A stretch of DNA of 64,000 nucleotides from an uncultured Lachnospiraceae bacterium (GTDB lineage Bacteria > Bacillota > Clostridia > Lachnospirales > Lachnospiraceae), in contig CAJUHR010000014.1 in assembly GCA_910586255.1 (NCBI GenBank), positions 34,554 to 98,553 on the forward strand, in the 5' to 3' direction. The first letter of the stretch is position 1; each line of letters begins with the position of its first letter. Shown piece by piece: positions 41,834 through 51,364 of this stretch. The notes below the pieces were generated by a model. It was not told the DNA's origin. It did not search any database and saw nothing but the letters and a program-made list of their open reading frames with translations. The position numbers and the translations under genes were made by a program.

Positions 41834-42511
41834 TTACTGATTTGCCCCATACTGCTTATAATATGCGTCAATGGCAGCTTTCAGATTCTCATCAATGATA
41901 ATTTTTCCTTTATATGGCCGATTATAGAGATGTTCCACCACTTCTGCCATAGTTACAATAGCAGTGGTCTTAAAACCGTACTTCTCCTCAATCTCCTTAA
42001 GAGCTGACCTTGTGCCCTGTCCCCGCTCCATACGATCCACAGATACCACCAATCCTATCACATCCACTTTGCCCTGGGCATGGATTATGGGAAGGGTCTC
42101 CTCAATGGAGGTGCCGGCGGTGGTCACATCCTCAATAATCACTATCTTGTCCCCGTCCTTTACAGGGCTTCCCAAAAGGATCCCCTTATCCCCGTGATCC
42201 TTAACCTCCTTGCGGTTGGAGCAATATTTGATGTCTGCATTGTACAGCTCGCTGATCTCCATGGAGGCGGCCACACTCAGCGGAATCCCTTTATAGGCCG
42301 GTCCAAAAAGCACGTCAAAATCCAGTCCAAAGGCATCCTTGATAGCCCTGGCATAATATTCTCCCAAAAGGCGAAGCTGCGCACCTGTGCGATAAAACCC
42401 TGTATTGACAAAAAAAGGTGTCTTTCTCCCGCTTTTTGTGACAAAGTCTCCAAATTTAAGAACCTCACTGTCAATCATAAATTCAATAAACTGTCTCTTA
42501 TATTCTTCCAT
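41834..42511 (-). CDS. pyrE: Orotate phosphoribosyltransferase
   Basis: Makes orotidine 5'-phosphate from orotate and PRPP. It has the PRPP-binding motif VIIEDVTTAGTSIEE, the family region PAYKGIPLSVAASMEI and KDHGDKGILLGSPVKDGDK. About 225 residues. I choose the ATG at 42511, since AAAGGAG lies between it and an ATG at 42532 that overlaps the pyrD stop; use of 42532 through coupling is possible. Last of four pyr genes. Confidence 0.93.
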   Translation of the reverse strand: MEEYKRQFIEFMIDSEVLKFGDFVTKSGRKTPFFVNTGFYRTGAQLRLLGEYYARAIKDAFGLDFDVLFGPAYKGIPLSVAASMEISELYNADIKYCSNRKEVKDHGDKGILLGSPVKDGDKIVIIEDVTTAGTSIEETLPIIHAQGKVDVIGLVVSVDRMERGQGTRSALKEIEEKYGFKTTAIVTMAEVVEHLYNRPYKGKIIIDENLKAAIDAYYKQYGANQ

Positions 42512-42528
42512 TTTTAGCAAATCTCCTT

Positions 42529-43434
42529 TCATCGAACGCAGCCCACCAGCTCTTTAATATCCTTCACCCCGTTATCTGTCATGTACTGCCGAATCCCTTC
42601 CACAATCTCCACTGTGGCATAGGGATTAAAGAAATTAGCCGTTCCCACAGACACAGCCGTGGCTCCCGCCATAATAAATTCCAGAGCATCCTCCGCCGTG
42701 GCAATTCCTCCCATACCAATGATGGGAAGCTTTACCGCGCAGGCTGCCTGGTATACCATGCGGACAGCAACCGGCTTGATGGCCGGACCGGACATTCCCC
42801 CTGTCTTGTTGGCCAGGACAAAGGACCGCCGTTTTATATCAATCTTCATACCGGTGAGCGTGTTGATCAGAGACAGGCCATCTGCGCCGCCTGCCTCCGC
42901 CGCCCGGGCCATCTCCCCGATATCCGTCACATTGGGGCTGAGCTTCATGATCACCGGCTGCCTTGCCCGGCTTTTCACCGCCCGGGTAATGGCCTCCACT
43001 GCCTTAGGATCCTGGCCGAAGGCAATCCCTCCCTCCTTTACATTGGGACAGGAAATATTAATCTCCAAAAGATCCACCGGTTCTTCTCCTAAGCGCTCCA
43101 CCACCTCTAAGTAATCCTCCGCCGTCCTGCCACATACATTGACCACAATCCGTGTGTCATACTGACGCAAAAAGGGAATATCTCTTTTTACAAAAATGTC
43201 AATGCCGGGATTCTGCAGGCCGATGGCATTGAGCATTCCTCCATAGACCTCCGCAATACGGGGGGTGGGATTTCCCGCCCATGGAACGTTGGCCACCCCT
43301 TTGGTCACCACGGCTCCCAGACTGTTTAAATCCACAAATTCACCGTATTCCATGCCGCTTCCAAAAGTACCGGAAGCTGTCATTACCGGATTTTTAAGCT
43401 CCACTCCTGCCAGCTTTACTTTTGTGTTTATCAC
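42529..43434 (-). CDS. pyrD: Dihydroorotate dehydrogenase (NAD-type, catalytic subunit, class 1B)
   Basis: FMN enzyme of 301 residues oxidising dihydroorotate to orotate. ASGTFGSGMEYGEF, NISCPNVKEGG (with the catalytic Cys of class 1 enzymes), MKLSPNVTDI, GLSLINTLTGMKID and GMGGIATAEDALEFI are all present. It overlaps pyrK by 4 bp; the two subunits form the NAD-dependent PyrDB-PyrK complex. Confidence 0.95.
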   Translation of the reverse strand: MINTKVKLAGVELKNPVMTASGTFGSGMEYGEFVDLNSLGAVVTKGVANVPWAGNPTPRIAEVYGGMLNAIGLQNPGIDIFVKRDIPFLRQYDTRIVVNVCGRTAEDYLEVVERLGEEPVDLLEINISCPNVKEGGIAFGQDPKAVEAITRAVKSRARQPVIMKLSPNVTDIGEMARAAEAGGADGLSLINTLTGMKIDIKRRSFVLANKTGGMSGPAIKPVAVRMVYQAACAVKLPIIGMGGIATAEDALEFIMAGATAVSVGTANFFNPYATVEIVEGIRQYMTDNGVKDIKELVGCVR

Positions 43435-44222
43435 AGTTCCACCTCCTGAGCCGCAAATACCGGGCCGTCCTTGCAGATCCGCTTGTTGTGAACCTGGGAA
43501 TGGCTGTCTATATCCCTAGACTGACACACACAAGCCAGGCAGGCGCCGATTCCGCAGGCCATTCTCTCCTCCAGCGAAAGCCAGCACTCCATCCCCTGCT
43601 CCAGGGCATAGGCCTTTAAAGCCCGCAGCATAGGCATCGGCCCGCAGGCATAGATCACATCTGCCGTAAGTCCCTGTTTTCGGATAGCATCCAACACATT
43701 GCCCTGTGTCCCGGCACTTCCGTCCTCCGTAGCCACTGCCACAGGGCCATACTCCTCAAACTCCTCATTGAGAAACAGCTGATCCCGGTACCCCAAAACC
43801 ATCTGCTTTTCACATTTTAATACCCTGGCCAGCTCAAGCATCGGCGGAATCCCGATGCCTCCCCCAATGAGAAATGCCCGTCTCTTCCCGTCTCCCTCCA
43901 GAGGAAACCCGTTTCCCAGAGGCCCCATAACTGCCACCTGATCTCCCGGGCAATACCGGGCAAACTCCTCCGTCCCGGCTCCCACCGTCCGGTACACAAT
44001 CCGCAGCCGCCCGGCCCCTTTATCCACCTGGCAGATACTGATGGGCCTGGGAAGAAGGCGGCTGGGATCCTTTGTGTAGAGAGAGATAAACTGTCCCGGC
44101 TTTGCCGCCCCGGCAATCTCCTTTGCATAAAGCCACATACTGTAGATTCCCTCTTCCAGCGCCTCCTGAGAGACTACCCTTGCCATGCATTTTATCTTTC
44201 CTGACCTGTCTGTATTTTCCAT
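43431..44222 (-). CDS. pyrK: Dihydroorotate dehydrogenase electron-transfer subunit
   Basis: Subunit of about 263 residues carrying FAD and a 2Fe-2S cluster. FAD-binding LLPRPISICQVD, NAD-binding region GGGIGIPPMLELARVL, and the C-terminal cysteines in RMACGIGACLACVCQ plus a distant Cys (KRICKDGPVF). ATG at 44222 after GGGAGG, 13 bp past pyrF. It passes electrons from PyrD to NAD. Confidence 0.94.
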   Translation of the reverse strand: MENTDRSGKIKCMARVVSQEALEEGIYSMWLYAKEIAGAAKPGQFISLYTKDPSRLLPRPISICQVDKGAGRLRIVYRTVGAGTEEFARYCPGDQVAVMGPLGNGFPLEGDGKRRAFLIGGGIGIPPMLELARVLKCEKQMVLGYRDQLFLNEEFEEYGPVAVATEDGSAGTQGNVLDAIRKQGLTADVIYACGPMPMLRALKAYALEQGMECWLSLEERMACGIGACLACVCQSRDIDSHSQVHNKRICKDGPVFAAQEVEL

Positions 44223-44235
44223 GCATCCTCCCTGT

Positions 44236-45153
44236 TTACAGCACACTGTTAATATCCGCCGCCATGTCAATCACTGCCTGCCTGGACGCCTCGGCAAAAT
44301 TCTCCGGGCCGAACTTTGCGTATTTTTCCTGCCTATATGCCGCAATAATCCCCCGGGAGGAATTGACAATGGCTCCCAGCCCGTCCTCATTAAAACAGGG
44401 CTTTAAATCCTTCGCTGTGGCTCCCTGGGCACCGTAGCCAGGCACCAGGAAATAGGTGTGAGGCATCCGTTTTCTCAGCACCGCGCTCATCTCCGGATAG
44501 GTGGCTCCCACCACGGCTCCTACATTGCTGTACTCCCCATCCATACAATCCTGTCCCCACTCCACCACTTTATCCGCCACCAGCTCATACAGAGGTGTTT
44601 TGTCAATCTTTTTATCCTGAAATTCACCGCTTGACGGATTGGAGGTCTTTACCAGGACAAAAAGTCCCTTGTCCTCTGCCCTGCACACATCCACAAAGGG
44701 CTTTATCCCGTCCGTGCCAAGATATGGGTTCACTGTCAGAAAATCCGTGTTAAAGGCCGTGCACACACTGCTTCCCACCTTTACCTTACCCAGATGGGCC
44801 GTGGCATATGCCGCTGAGGTGGAGCCGATATCCCCCCTCTTGGCATCTCCAATCACCAAAAGTCCCTTGTCCTGACAATAACGAACTGTTTTCTCATATA
44901 TTTTCAAACCTTCGATGCCAAACTGTTCATACATGGCAATCTGCGGCTTCACGCAGGGAATCAGATCCCAGGTATGATCTATGATCTCGCGGTTAAAATT
45001 CCAGATTCCATCGGCCGCCCCTTCCAAAGTCTCTCCAAGCTTTTGGAAAGATTCCTTTAAAATGTGCTCCGGAATGTAATTCAGCATGGGATCTAGCCCA
45101 ACACAGACAGGAGCCTTCGTCTTTTGTATCTTTTCAATCAACTGTTGAATCAT
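44236..45153 (-). CDS. pyrF: Orotidine 5'-phosphate decarboxylase (type 2)
   Basis: Protein of 305 residues, the longer subfamily of OMP decarboxylase. CVGLDPMLNYIPEHIL, the catalytic LVIGDAKRGDIGSTSAAYA (Lys-Asp pair) and FLVPGYGAQGATAKD are visible. First gene of pyrF-pyrK-pyrD-pyrE with AAGGAGG before ATG. No PyrR-type attenuator is evident in the 167-bp gap to lrgA. Confidence 0.95.
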   Translation of the reverse strand: MIQQLIEKIQKTKAPVCVGLDPMLNYIPEHILKESFQKLGETLEGAADGIWNFNREIIDHTWDLIPCVKPQIAMYEQFGIEGLKIYEKTVRYCQDKGLLVIGDAKRGDIGSTSAAYATAHLGKVKVGSSVCTAFNTDFLTVNPYLGTDGIKPFVDVCRAEDKGLFVLVKTSNPSSGEFQDKKIDKTPLYELVADKVVEWGQDCMDGEYSNVGAVVGATYPEMSAVLRKRMPHTYFLVPGYGAQGATAKDLKPCFNEDGLGAIVNSSRGIIAAYRQEKYAKFGPENFAEASRQAVIDMAADINSVL

Positions 45154-45246
45154 GGAACCCTCCTTAAATTTTTTTCCATTTTAGCATATCACTGGAACCG
45201 TTTCAAGCACAACCGAAGCGGACAGCGAAAAATGATGGTTTGGTGA

Positions 45247-45275
45247 TTGTTATTTTTCCCCGGGAATGGTAAAAT
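45247..45275 (+). promoter_or_regulatory. lrgAB promoter
   Basis: TTGTTA (45247-45252), a 17-nt spacer and TAAAAT (45270-45275) lie 45 bp before the lrgA-like start, in the divergent gap with pyrF. Confidence 0.6.
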
Positions 45276-45320
45276 AGGATAGTTTGCAACAGAGCTTCTC
45301 AATAAATGAAAGGATATGCT

Positions 45321-45704
45321 ATGAAGTATGTAAAAGAATTTACAATTATCCTGGGGATCACCCTGGTGGGAGAATGGCTGAAATATATCCTCCCTATGCC
45401 GGTTCCGGCGGGAGTGTACGGTCTGTTTCTTCTGCTTTTCCTGCTTTGCACCGGTATTGTAAAGCTGGAGCAGATTGAGACAACCGGAAATTTTCTTTTG
45501 GAAATTATGTCCGTAATGTTTGTTCCGGCAGCAGTAGGCCTGATAGAAAGTTATGAACAGATCCGCCCTGTGCTGATTCCCCTGATATGTATCTGCAGTA
45601 TTTCCACAATCATTGTCATGGCTGTTACCGGAAAAGCCGCTGACTGGATGATTCGCCGCCGACAGGCAGGCGCAAAGAATGGAAAAGGAGGACAAAGACC
45701 ATGA
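45321..45704 (+). CDS. lrgA: CidA/LrgA-family holin-like membrane protein
   Basis: A 127-residue protein with four membrane helices. ILGITLVGEWLKYILPMPVP and MSVMFVPAAVGLIESYEQI are typical of LrgA/CidA. The C-terminus is basic. ATG 45321 after AAAGGA. It overlaps lrgB by 4 bp. LrgAB systems affect autolysis and, in several bacteria, pyruvate or metabolite transport; either could apply. Confidence 0.88.
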   Translation: MKYVKEFTIILGITLVGEWLKYILPMPVPAGVYGLFLLLFLLCTGIVKLEQIETTGNFLLEIMSVMFVPAAVGLIESYEQIRPVLIPLICICSISTIIVMAVTGKAADWMIRRRQAGAKNGKGGQRP

Positions 45705-46390
45705 GTTTTCCAAGAGAATCCTTGTATTTCGGTGTGGTGGTCAGCCTTCTGACCTTCTGGTTTGGTACATGGTTAAAGAAAAAGCTGGGCTGGGCCATCT
45801 TAAATCCTATTCTTGTGTCCGTAACAATGATTATCTTTCTCTTAAAGCTGCTCAGCATAGACTATCCTGCCTACAACGAAGGGGCTAAATATATCAGCTA
45901 TCTGCTGACTCCCGCCACGGTCTGCCTGGCCATTCCTCTATACAGGCAGCTGTCTCTTTTGCGTCAGAATCTGGCGGCCGTAGCTGTGGCCATTTTTTCA
46001 GGGGTTATTGCCAGCGCAGCAAGCATTTTTGCACTGTGCCTGCTGTTTAAGCTGGATCACATCTACTATGTGACCCTGCTTCCCAAATCCATCACCACCG
46101 CCATAGGTATGGGAGTCAGTGAGGAAGCTGGAGGAATCGTGACCCTGACGGTTGTGTGCATCATTGTCACTGGTATTTTGGGAAATATCATCGGGGAGGG
46201 CATTTTTAAGCTGCTTCATCTGGACAATCCTATTGCCCGGGGTCTGGCCCTGGGAACCTCCGCCCATGCTGTCGGGACGGCAAAGGCTCTGGAGCTTGGA
46301 GAAATCGAAGGAGCCATGAGCAGCCTGTCCGTGGCTGTGGCCGGACTAATGACGGTGGTGGTGGTTCCTCTGGTATCCGGATTAATTTAA
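45701..46390 (+). CDS. lrgB: LrgB/CidB-family membrane protein
   Basis: A 229-residue protein with seven or more membrane helices. LLPKSITTAIGMGVSEE and GLALGTSAHAVGTAKALELG are the LrgB signatures. It is encoded with lrgA in one transcript and followed after 23 bp by an acetyltransferase gene on the same strand. Confidence 0.92.
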   Translation: MSFPRESLYFGVVVSLLTFWFGTWLKKKLGWAILNPILVSVTMIIFLLKLLSIDYPAYNEGAKYISYLLTPATVCLAIPLYRQLSLLRQNLAAVAVAIFSGVIASAASIFALCLLFKLDHIYYVTLLPKSITTAIGMGVSEEAGGIVTLTVVCIIVTGILGNIIGEGIFKLLHLDNPIARGLALGTSAHAVGTAKALELGEIEGAMSSLSVAVAGLMTVVVVPLVSGLI

Positions 46391-46413
46391 AAAACTGTCA
46401 AAGGAGAATCTTT

Positions 46414-47301
46414 ATGAACGGCTTTGATCCTGCCTTTTTTGCACATCACTGTACCCGGCTGTCAAAAACACATCAGCAATCCGTCCGCCGGCTGTCCGAT
46501 TGCTGCCGCGCCCACGACAGAATTTCTCTCTCCTACCCTCTTCTTTTGGAGGAGGGTGCATCCGATCATTATCTGATCCTTGACAGCCGGGGCACGGTTC
46601 TCTCCGCCCTGGCTATTGTTCCTTTCGATGCCTCCACAGTGGAATGTTCCGCCTTCACCCATCCCGACCATCGGAGAAAGGGCTTTTTTTCCCGGCTTCT
46701 GACCCTGGCTCTGGATACCTTAAATGAACGCGGTGTTGAGAGTGATATCCTATTTCCGGTTTCCGGAGACTGTCCCGATACCCTGGCTGCTCTGGATGCC
46801 CTGGGTGCGGAATTTTCCGGCAGGGAGTATGTAATGGAGCAGGTGCTTTCCAACGCTTTCTCCTGGGAAGAAGATCCTGAAAATCTCCGTTATCATATTC
46901 TGCCTCCAGACAATATATTTACTCCTGACGCTCTTTGGAGCCTCTTTCTCACGGATGCTAACCGTCATTTTCCCGGCTTTGATCTCGGGAGCAGCTCTGG
47001 CCTTTTTGACACATATGATCTTGGCCCTGTTCCCCCGAACAGCTTTTGCCTTGCCGCCGGCTCCTGTCTCACCTCCCCCGTATCCTCCTCCTGTGTTTGT
47101 GTTCACCATGTGGAGATTATCCCTTCCCTTCGGAGGCAGGGACTGGGAACCCGGATGATCCGCCTGCTTTGCTCTCACCTTTACCATGCAGGAATTACAC
47201 GTGTCATTCTGCAGGTTTCAGGGGATAACTTATCGGCTCTTTCTCTATACAAAAAAACAGGCTTTCGGATCACCGAAACCCTGTCTTATTATCTGTATTA
47301 A
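46414..47301 (+). CDS. Tandem-GNAT acetyltransferase
   Basis: A 295-residue protein with two GNAT domains. The first has the acetyl-CoA loop FTHPDHRRKGFFSRLL (about residues 80-95), the second VEIIPSLRRQGLGTRMIRLL with VSGDNLSALSLYKKTGFRI near the C-terminus. The substrate cannot be inferred. AAGGAGAATCTTT precedes the ATG. It may be read from the lrgAB promoter. Confidence 0.85.
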   Translation: MNGFDPAFFAHHCTRLSKTHQQSVRRLSDCCRAHDRISLSYPLLLEEGASDHYLILDSRGTVLSALAIVPFDASTVECSAFTHPDHRRKGFFSRLLTLALDTLNERGVESDILFPVSGDCPDTLAALDALGAEFSGREYVMEQVLSNAFSWEEDPENLRYHILPPDNIFTPDALWSLFLTDANRHFPGFDLGSSSGLFDTYDLGPVPPNSFCLAAGSCLTSPVSSSCVCVHHVEIIPSLRRQGLGTRMIRLLCSHLYHAGITRVILQVSGDNLSALSLYKKTGFRITETLSYYLY

Positions 47302-47319
47302 AAATCAGAGCACTGCCGC

Positions 47320-48030
47320 TCAATCCTTTATTGTGCCCCCATGCCTTTCAATGCTTCTTCGTATTTCCAGCATCCTCTCATCCGTTCCGGCAATGACCTC
47401 TGCACACTTGCGCAGCTCCTCACTGATAGCGGTTGCCTCCTCGCCCATTTCCTTTTTGTATTTTAGCAAATGATCCAGACTGGCCCAGAAATCCATGGCA
47501 ATCGTGCGGATCTGAACCTCCACCCGCATGTTCTTTTTCCTGTCTGAAAAAAACACCGGTATCTCCACAATGAGATGATAGCTGCGATAGCCGTTGGGCT
47601 TGGGATTCTTTATATAATCCTTCACCTTCAATACCCGGATATCGTCCTGATTCACAAGCATGTCCGCCACGGCATAGATATCATCCACAAAGGAACAGAT
47701 AACCCGAATCCCTGCCACATCATCCAAATGATTAATCAAGGAATCCAGATTGACAGGAAGCTGTCTGCGGCGCAGCTTTTCCACTATGCTCACAGGCCTC
47801 TTCACTCGGGACTTGATCACCTCAATGGGATTGCGCTGATTGCGCACCGACAGATCATCATTCAGCACCTCCAGCTTGGTCTTTACCTCCCGAATGGCGC
47901 AGGAATACATCATAATCGCCTCCTGAAACTCTCTGGCCTGATTCAGAAGATCCTCCGGCACCTGAGCCAGATCCGGCACGCTGACTACAGACTGCTGAAG
48001 CTCGCTGTTTGGGTTTCTATTGCTTTTCAT
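47320..48030 (-). CDS. Small alarmone synthetase (RelQ-like, (p)ppGpp synthetase)
   Basis: A 236-residue protein holding only the RelA/SpoT synthetase fold. SRVKRPVSIVEKLRRR, DVAGIRVICSFVDDIYAVAD, the substrate loop KNPKPNGYRSYHLIVE and VEVQIRTIAMDFWASLDHLL are all present; no hydrolase, TGS or ACT domain. It makes (p)ppGpp from GTP/GDP and ATP. It follows srtB by 15 bp behind AGGAGG, so alarmone and sortase genes are co-transcribed. Confidence 0.93.
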   Translation of the reverse strand: MKSNRNPNSELQQSVVSVPDLAQVPEDLLNQAREFQEAIMMYSCAIREVKTKLEVLNDDLSVRNQRNPIEVIKSRVKRPVSIVEKLRRRQLPVNLDSLINHLDDVAGIRVICSFVDDIYAVADMLVNQDDIRVLKVKDYIKNPKPNGYRSYHLIVEIPVFFSDRKKNMRVEVQIRTIAMDFWASLDHLLKYKKEMGEEATAISEELRKCAEVIAGTDERMLEIRRSIERHGGTIKD

Positions 48031-48045
48031 AAAGTATACCTCCTG

Positions 48046-48903
48046 TCACAGGATCCGCTTTGCAATCAAAAGAATCCGGCCATCCTTTAACGTATATTCG
48101 CAGGTCACCAAAGCCAGCAGCTCATCCCCCTTCTCAAGTGACACGCCTGTGTCGTAAAACCATTGGGACTGAATCCGCTCCCACGCCTCTTCAAAATCCC
48201 CCTCCTCCTGGGGAAACAGAAGCTTCTGCCACATGGTCTGGTCACCGGAGGCGCTCAGCTTGATAACAGCCGCCACCTCATAGCTTCCCGCCTGGCAGGT
48301 GGTATCAAACTGTACATAGGGATGTTCCAGAAAATACTCCTTTTCCGTATAATTCTGCAGAGAGGCAAACATGGAACCGTTTTTCATATGATGTCCGCTG
48401 ATCAGAAGGCTGGTTCTGGGATCCTCATACCGGCACATTTCTGACAGATAAGGAGTCCCGTAGCTGCTTTTCTTCTTATAAAAATCGTGATGCAAATAAT
48501 AATCCGGCCGGTCCGGGCTCTGCATTACCGGATAATCAATATTGGTTCCCTCAATCCGAATCCATCCGATCATATCGGAATTTTCCGCCTTCATGGAGCG
48601 ATATACAGAAAAACGCTCCTCAGCCAATTGCTCCCACTGTTCCTTCCATTTTTGAGGCGGAATCCTCTCTTTCAGAGGCAGGGACATATCGACCTCTTCC
48701 TGATTTTCCCCGGATTTGTCCGATTCATCTGATATCTCAGTATTCACCGCAAACCGTTTTCCCAGCTCGTCAAAGGTCTCCTGCTGCTGCCTTGTCTGAA
48801 ACAGATCCTTTGCCAGCATAAACCCGCTGACCAAAAATACCGTCATACAGACTCCCATCAAAAGTCGGAGCACCACAATTCGCTTCGTATTCTTCTTTTT
48901 CAT
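48046..48903 (-). CDS. srtB: Class B sortase
   Basis: A 285-residue protein with an N-terminal signal anchor (VVLRLLMGVCMTVFLVSGFM). The class B catalytic residues are visible: His in LLISGHHMKNGSMFASL, Cys in LALVTCEYTLKDGR and Arg in the same DGRILLIAKR. Sortase B attaches proteins with NPQTN-like signals to the wall. No such substrate is evident in the window; the ten-module protein and mannanase lack sortase signals. Confidence 0.93.
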   Translation of the reverse strand: MKKKNTKRIVVLRLLMGVCMTVFLVSGFMLAKDLFQTRQQQETFDELGKRFAVNTEISDESDKSGENQEEVDMSLPLKERIPPQKWKEQWEQLAEERFSVYRSMKAENSDMIGWIRIEGTNIDYPVMQSPDRPDYYLHHDFYKKKSSYGTPYLSEMCRYEDPRTSLLISGHHMKNGSMFASLQNYTEKEYFLEHPYVQFDTTCQAGSYEVAAVIKLSASGDQTMWQKLLFPQEEGDFEEAWERIQSQWFYDTGVSLEKGDELLALVTCEYTLKDGRILLIAKRIL

Positions 48904-49168
48904 CTGTCAAACATCTCTTTCCTGTTTCGCGCATGCGCGTAAAGGGGCTGTAAATAGTAACTATTTTATGATACATCGTTCTTCTGTCAGATGCAAGCAC
49001 AAAATCTGGCAAAGGGCTTTCCCTTTTTTCTCAAATGTGGTATTCTGTCATAGAGGCTGCCTTCCGGCAACCGTAAAATCGCAGCAATCAGCCCTGTCAT
49101 CTGCGGCTGTCTTTTAAAAACCGCATTGATCGGCAGACAGACTGCTGTCTGAATTGGAGGAATTACAC

Positions 49169-50014
49169 ATGAGCGAACCAAGTGCAAATTGTACACATGA
49201 CTGCAGCTCCTGCGGGGAAAACTGCAGCAGCCGCACATCAGACCGCACCAGCTTTTTAGAGCCTTTAAATCCGGCCAGCTCCGTAAAGAAGGTCATTGGC
49301 ATTGTCAGCGGCAAGGGCGGCGTGGGAAAATCCCTGATAACCTCCCTTCTGGCTGTCAGGATGAACGCCAAAGGAAAGCACACTGCCATTCTGGATGCGG
49401 ATATCACCGGCCCATCGATTCCCAAGTCCTTTGGCCTGGGCACTGATGGCATCAGCGTTACTCCGGATGGACTGATGGTTCCTGCCACCACAGCCACCGG
49501 TATTGACATTATGTCTGCAAATCTTCTTCTGGACCACGACACAGATCCGGTTATCTGGAGAGGTCCTGTCATTGCAGGCGCTGTCAAGCAATTCTGGCAG
49601 GAGGCACTCTGGGAGAATGTGGATTATATGTTTGTGGATATGCCGCCGGGAACCGGTGATGTGCCCCTGACTGTTTTCCAGTCTCTTCCGGTAGATGGGA
49701 TCATCATTGTCACCTCCCCTCAGGAGCTGGTGTCCATGATCGTCTCTAAGGCTGTGAATATGGCAAAGAAAATGAATATTCCTATTGTTGGTCTGGTAGA
49801 AAACATGAGCTACCTGGAATGTCCTGACTGCAAAAAGAAAATATCCGTCTTTGGCGAGAGCCATATTGATGAGATTGCCAGCCAGTTCGACCTTTCTGTT
49901 CTGGCCAAGCTTCCCATCTCTTCTGCCATTTCCAGGCATGTGGACGCGGGAACCATCGAATATCTGGATGAGACCTGGATGGATGAGGCAGTGGACAAGA
50001 TACTGGCATTATAA
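49169..50014 (+). CDS. Mrp/NBP35-family iron-sulfur cluster carrier ATPase
   Basis: A 281-residue P-loop protein. The deviant Walker A GIVSGKGGVGKSLI, VDMPPGTGDVPLTVFQSLP and the C-terminal CPDC metal-binding pair are typical of Mrp/ApbC. The N-terminus adds a Cys cluster (CTHDCSSCGENC) as in NBP35. It carries Fe-S clusters to apo-proteins. GGAGG precedes the ATG at 49169. The 265-bp upstream gap shared with srtB contains a CAGACAG/CTGTCTG hairpin near 49132. Confidence 0.9.
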   Translation: MSEPSANCTHDCSSCGENCSSRTSDRTSFLEPLNPASSVKKVIGIVSGKGGVGKSLITSLLAVRMNAKGKHTAILDADITGPSIPKSFGLGTDGISVTPDGLMVPATTATGIDIMSANLLLDHDTDPVIWRGPVIAGAVKQFWQEALWENVDYMFVDMPPGTGDVPLTVFQSLPVDGIIIVTSPQELVSMIVSKAVNMAKKMNIPIVGLVENMSYLECPDCKKKISVFGESHIDEIASQFDLSVLAKLPISSAISRHVDAGTIEYLDETWMDEAVDKILAL

Positions 50015-50033
50015 ATTTTGTGTATGTATTTTC

Positions 50034-50065
50034 CCGGCAGGCTGTATTCGCCTGCCGGAATTTTT
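50034..50065 (+). terminator. Terminator after the Mrp gene
   Basis: CCGGCAGGC (50034-50042) pairs with GCCTGCCGG (50050-50058), followed by AATTTTTC. It lies between convergent genes and may serve both strands. Confidence 0.85.
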
Positions 50066-50094
50066 CTTCCCCCTTTTCTCATCCTTTCCTAATC

Positions 50095-51312
50095 CTATCC
50101 CATATTTTTTCTCTCTCCCCTCTCGATATCAAACAGCTCGTCAAGCATCAGCCAATTGGCCCTAAAGTACCGCATCAGCTGCCAATATCCCACCCCTCCA
50201 AGACCATATTCCTTTACCAAATCAAATTTCGCCTTCAGACTCCTCACATCCTCAAACCATACTTCATGCTGAACACCGTATTGCCAGTAACGAAAGTACG
50301 GAGACTGAGACAGCTCATCAAACTGAATCTCCACCCCGTGATCAATGGCCAGCTGAATCGCTTCCAAAGTCCCCAGAGTAGTTGCCTTTGTAGCGCCTCT
50401 CACATAGGGGAGCGGCCAGTCATATCCATAATTAGGGATTCCCAGACTAATCTTCTTTGGCAAAATTTCCGATACCGCATAGTCCACCACCCGCCGCACC
50501 ATGTTGATGGGTGCTACGGCCATGGGCGGGCCATAGGTATACCCCCACTCATAAGTCATCAGCATCACCCGGTTGGCTGCCTCGCCCAAAAGCCTGTAAT
50601 CCACTCCTTCATACAAAAGCCCCGGTTGATCTCGCCTGGTCTTTGGTGCTAAAGCAACGCTGACCGGATAGCCGAACAGATTCATTACCTGGGTGGCAAA
50701 GTCCACAAATCCGGCAAATGCCTCTCTGTCCTGGGACTGAACATATTCAAAGTCAATATCCAGCCCCTCATATCCTTTCTTCTGCATCACATTTCCCAGG
50801 GCCCATACCAGCTTTTTCTGCATGGCATAGCTCTGAACCAGGACGCTTACCAGATTGTTGTTAAAGTGCCCGCCGCTGTCAAGAGGTGTAAGGGTCAGCA
50901 CAGGGCGCACCCCCTGTTGCCGGGCTGCCGCCAGCATCCAGTCCTCATTGCATGACGGCGGTATCAGTTCTCCTTCCATGGTAAAACCATAAGAGAACAC
51001 ATAGATTGCCGTCAGCCCTGGCAAGGTATTTTCCAGTATCTGCTCCTGAATAAAGGGATAAGCATACCCGCTGGCATACAAAAGCGGACGGCTGACCGGA
51101 TAGCCGCTTTCTGGTTTTAGAACATCCTCCCGGGGCCAATAAACACCTCCCATAAATTTTTCAGAATCCTGGCCGATAAAAAGGGCCTGGCCAACGGCCA
51201 GGCGATATGGATATTCGATCTGATTATCATAAATCAAGGTTTCCACTGCAATCCCCATTGATGCGGCAATCTTGTCTACATTGTCCCCTTCCTTCACCAC
51301 ATAAATCTGCAT
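50095..51312 (-). CDS. LysM-GH18 glycoside hydrolase (spore cortex-lytic/germination type)
   Basis: A 405-residue protein. LysM at about 1-48 (IYVVKEGDNVDKIAASMGI, then a VGQALFI end), and a GH18 barrel with the catalytic motif YEGLDIDFEYV (the final Glu is the acid). It resembles YaaH/SleL N-acetylglucosaminidases of spore formers. There is no signal peptide, as in spore-coat members of the family. It starts 52 bp after folT and may share its riboswitch-controlled transcript. Confidence 0.88.
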   Translation of the reverse strand: MQIYVVKEGDNVDKIAASMGIAVETLIYDNQIEYPYRLAVGQALFIGQDSEKFMGGVYWPREDVLKPESGYPVSRPLLYASGYAYPFIQEQILENTLPGLTAIYVFSYGFTMEGELIPPSCNEDWMLAAARQQGVRPVLTLTPLDSGGHFNNNLVSVLVQSYAMQKKLVWALGNVMQKKGYEGLDIDFEYVQSQDREAFAGFVDFATQVMNLFGYPVSVALAPKTRRDQPGLLYEGVDYRLLGEAANRVMLMTYEWGYTYGPPMAVAPINMVRRVVDYAVSEILPKKISLGIPNYGYDWPLPYVRGATKATTLGTLEAIQLAIDHGVEIQFDELSQSPYFRYWQYGVQHEVWFEDVRSLKAKFDLVKEYGLGGVGYWQLMRYFRANWLMLDELFDIERGERKNMG

Positions 51313-51364
51313 CCGATGTTTCTCCCACCCGGGCCTTTACCACAATATATGCAGAATATGGCAA

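Noticed and set aside
45189..45713. Minus-strand open frame opposite lrgA
   Set aside because: It covers the lrgA promoter and coding region; the plus-strand protein has the family signatures.
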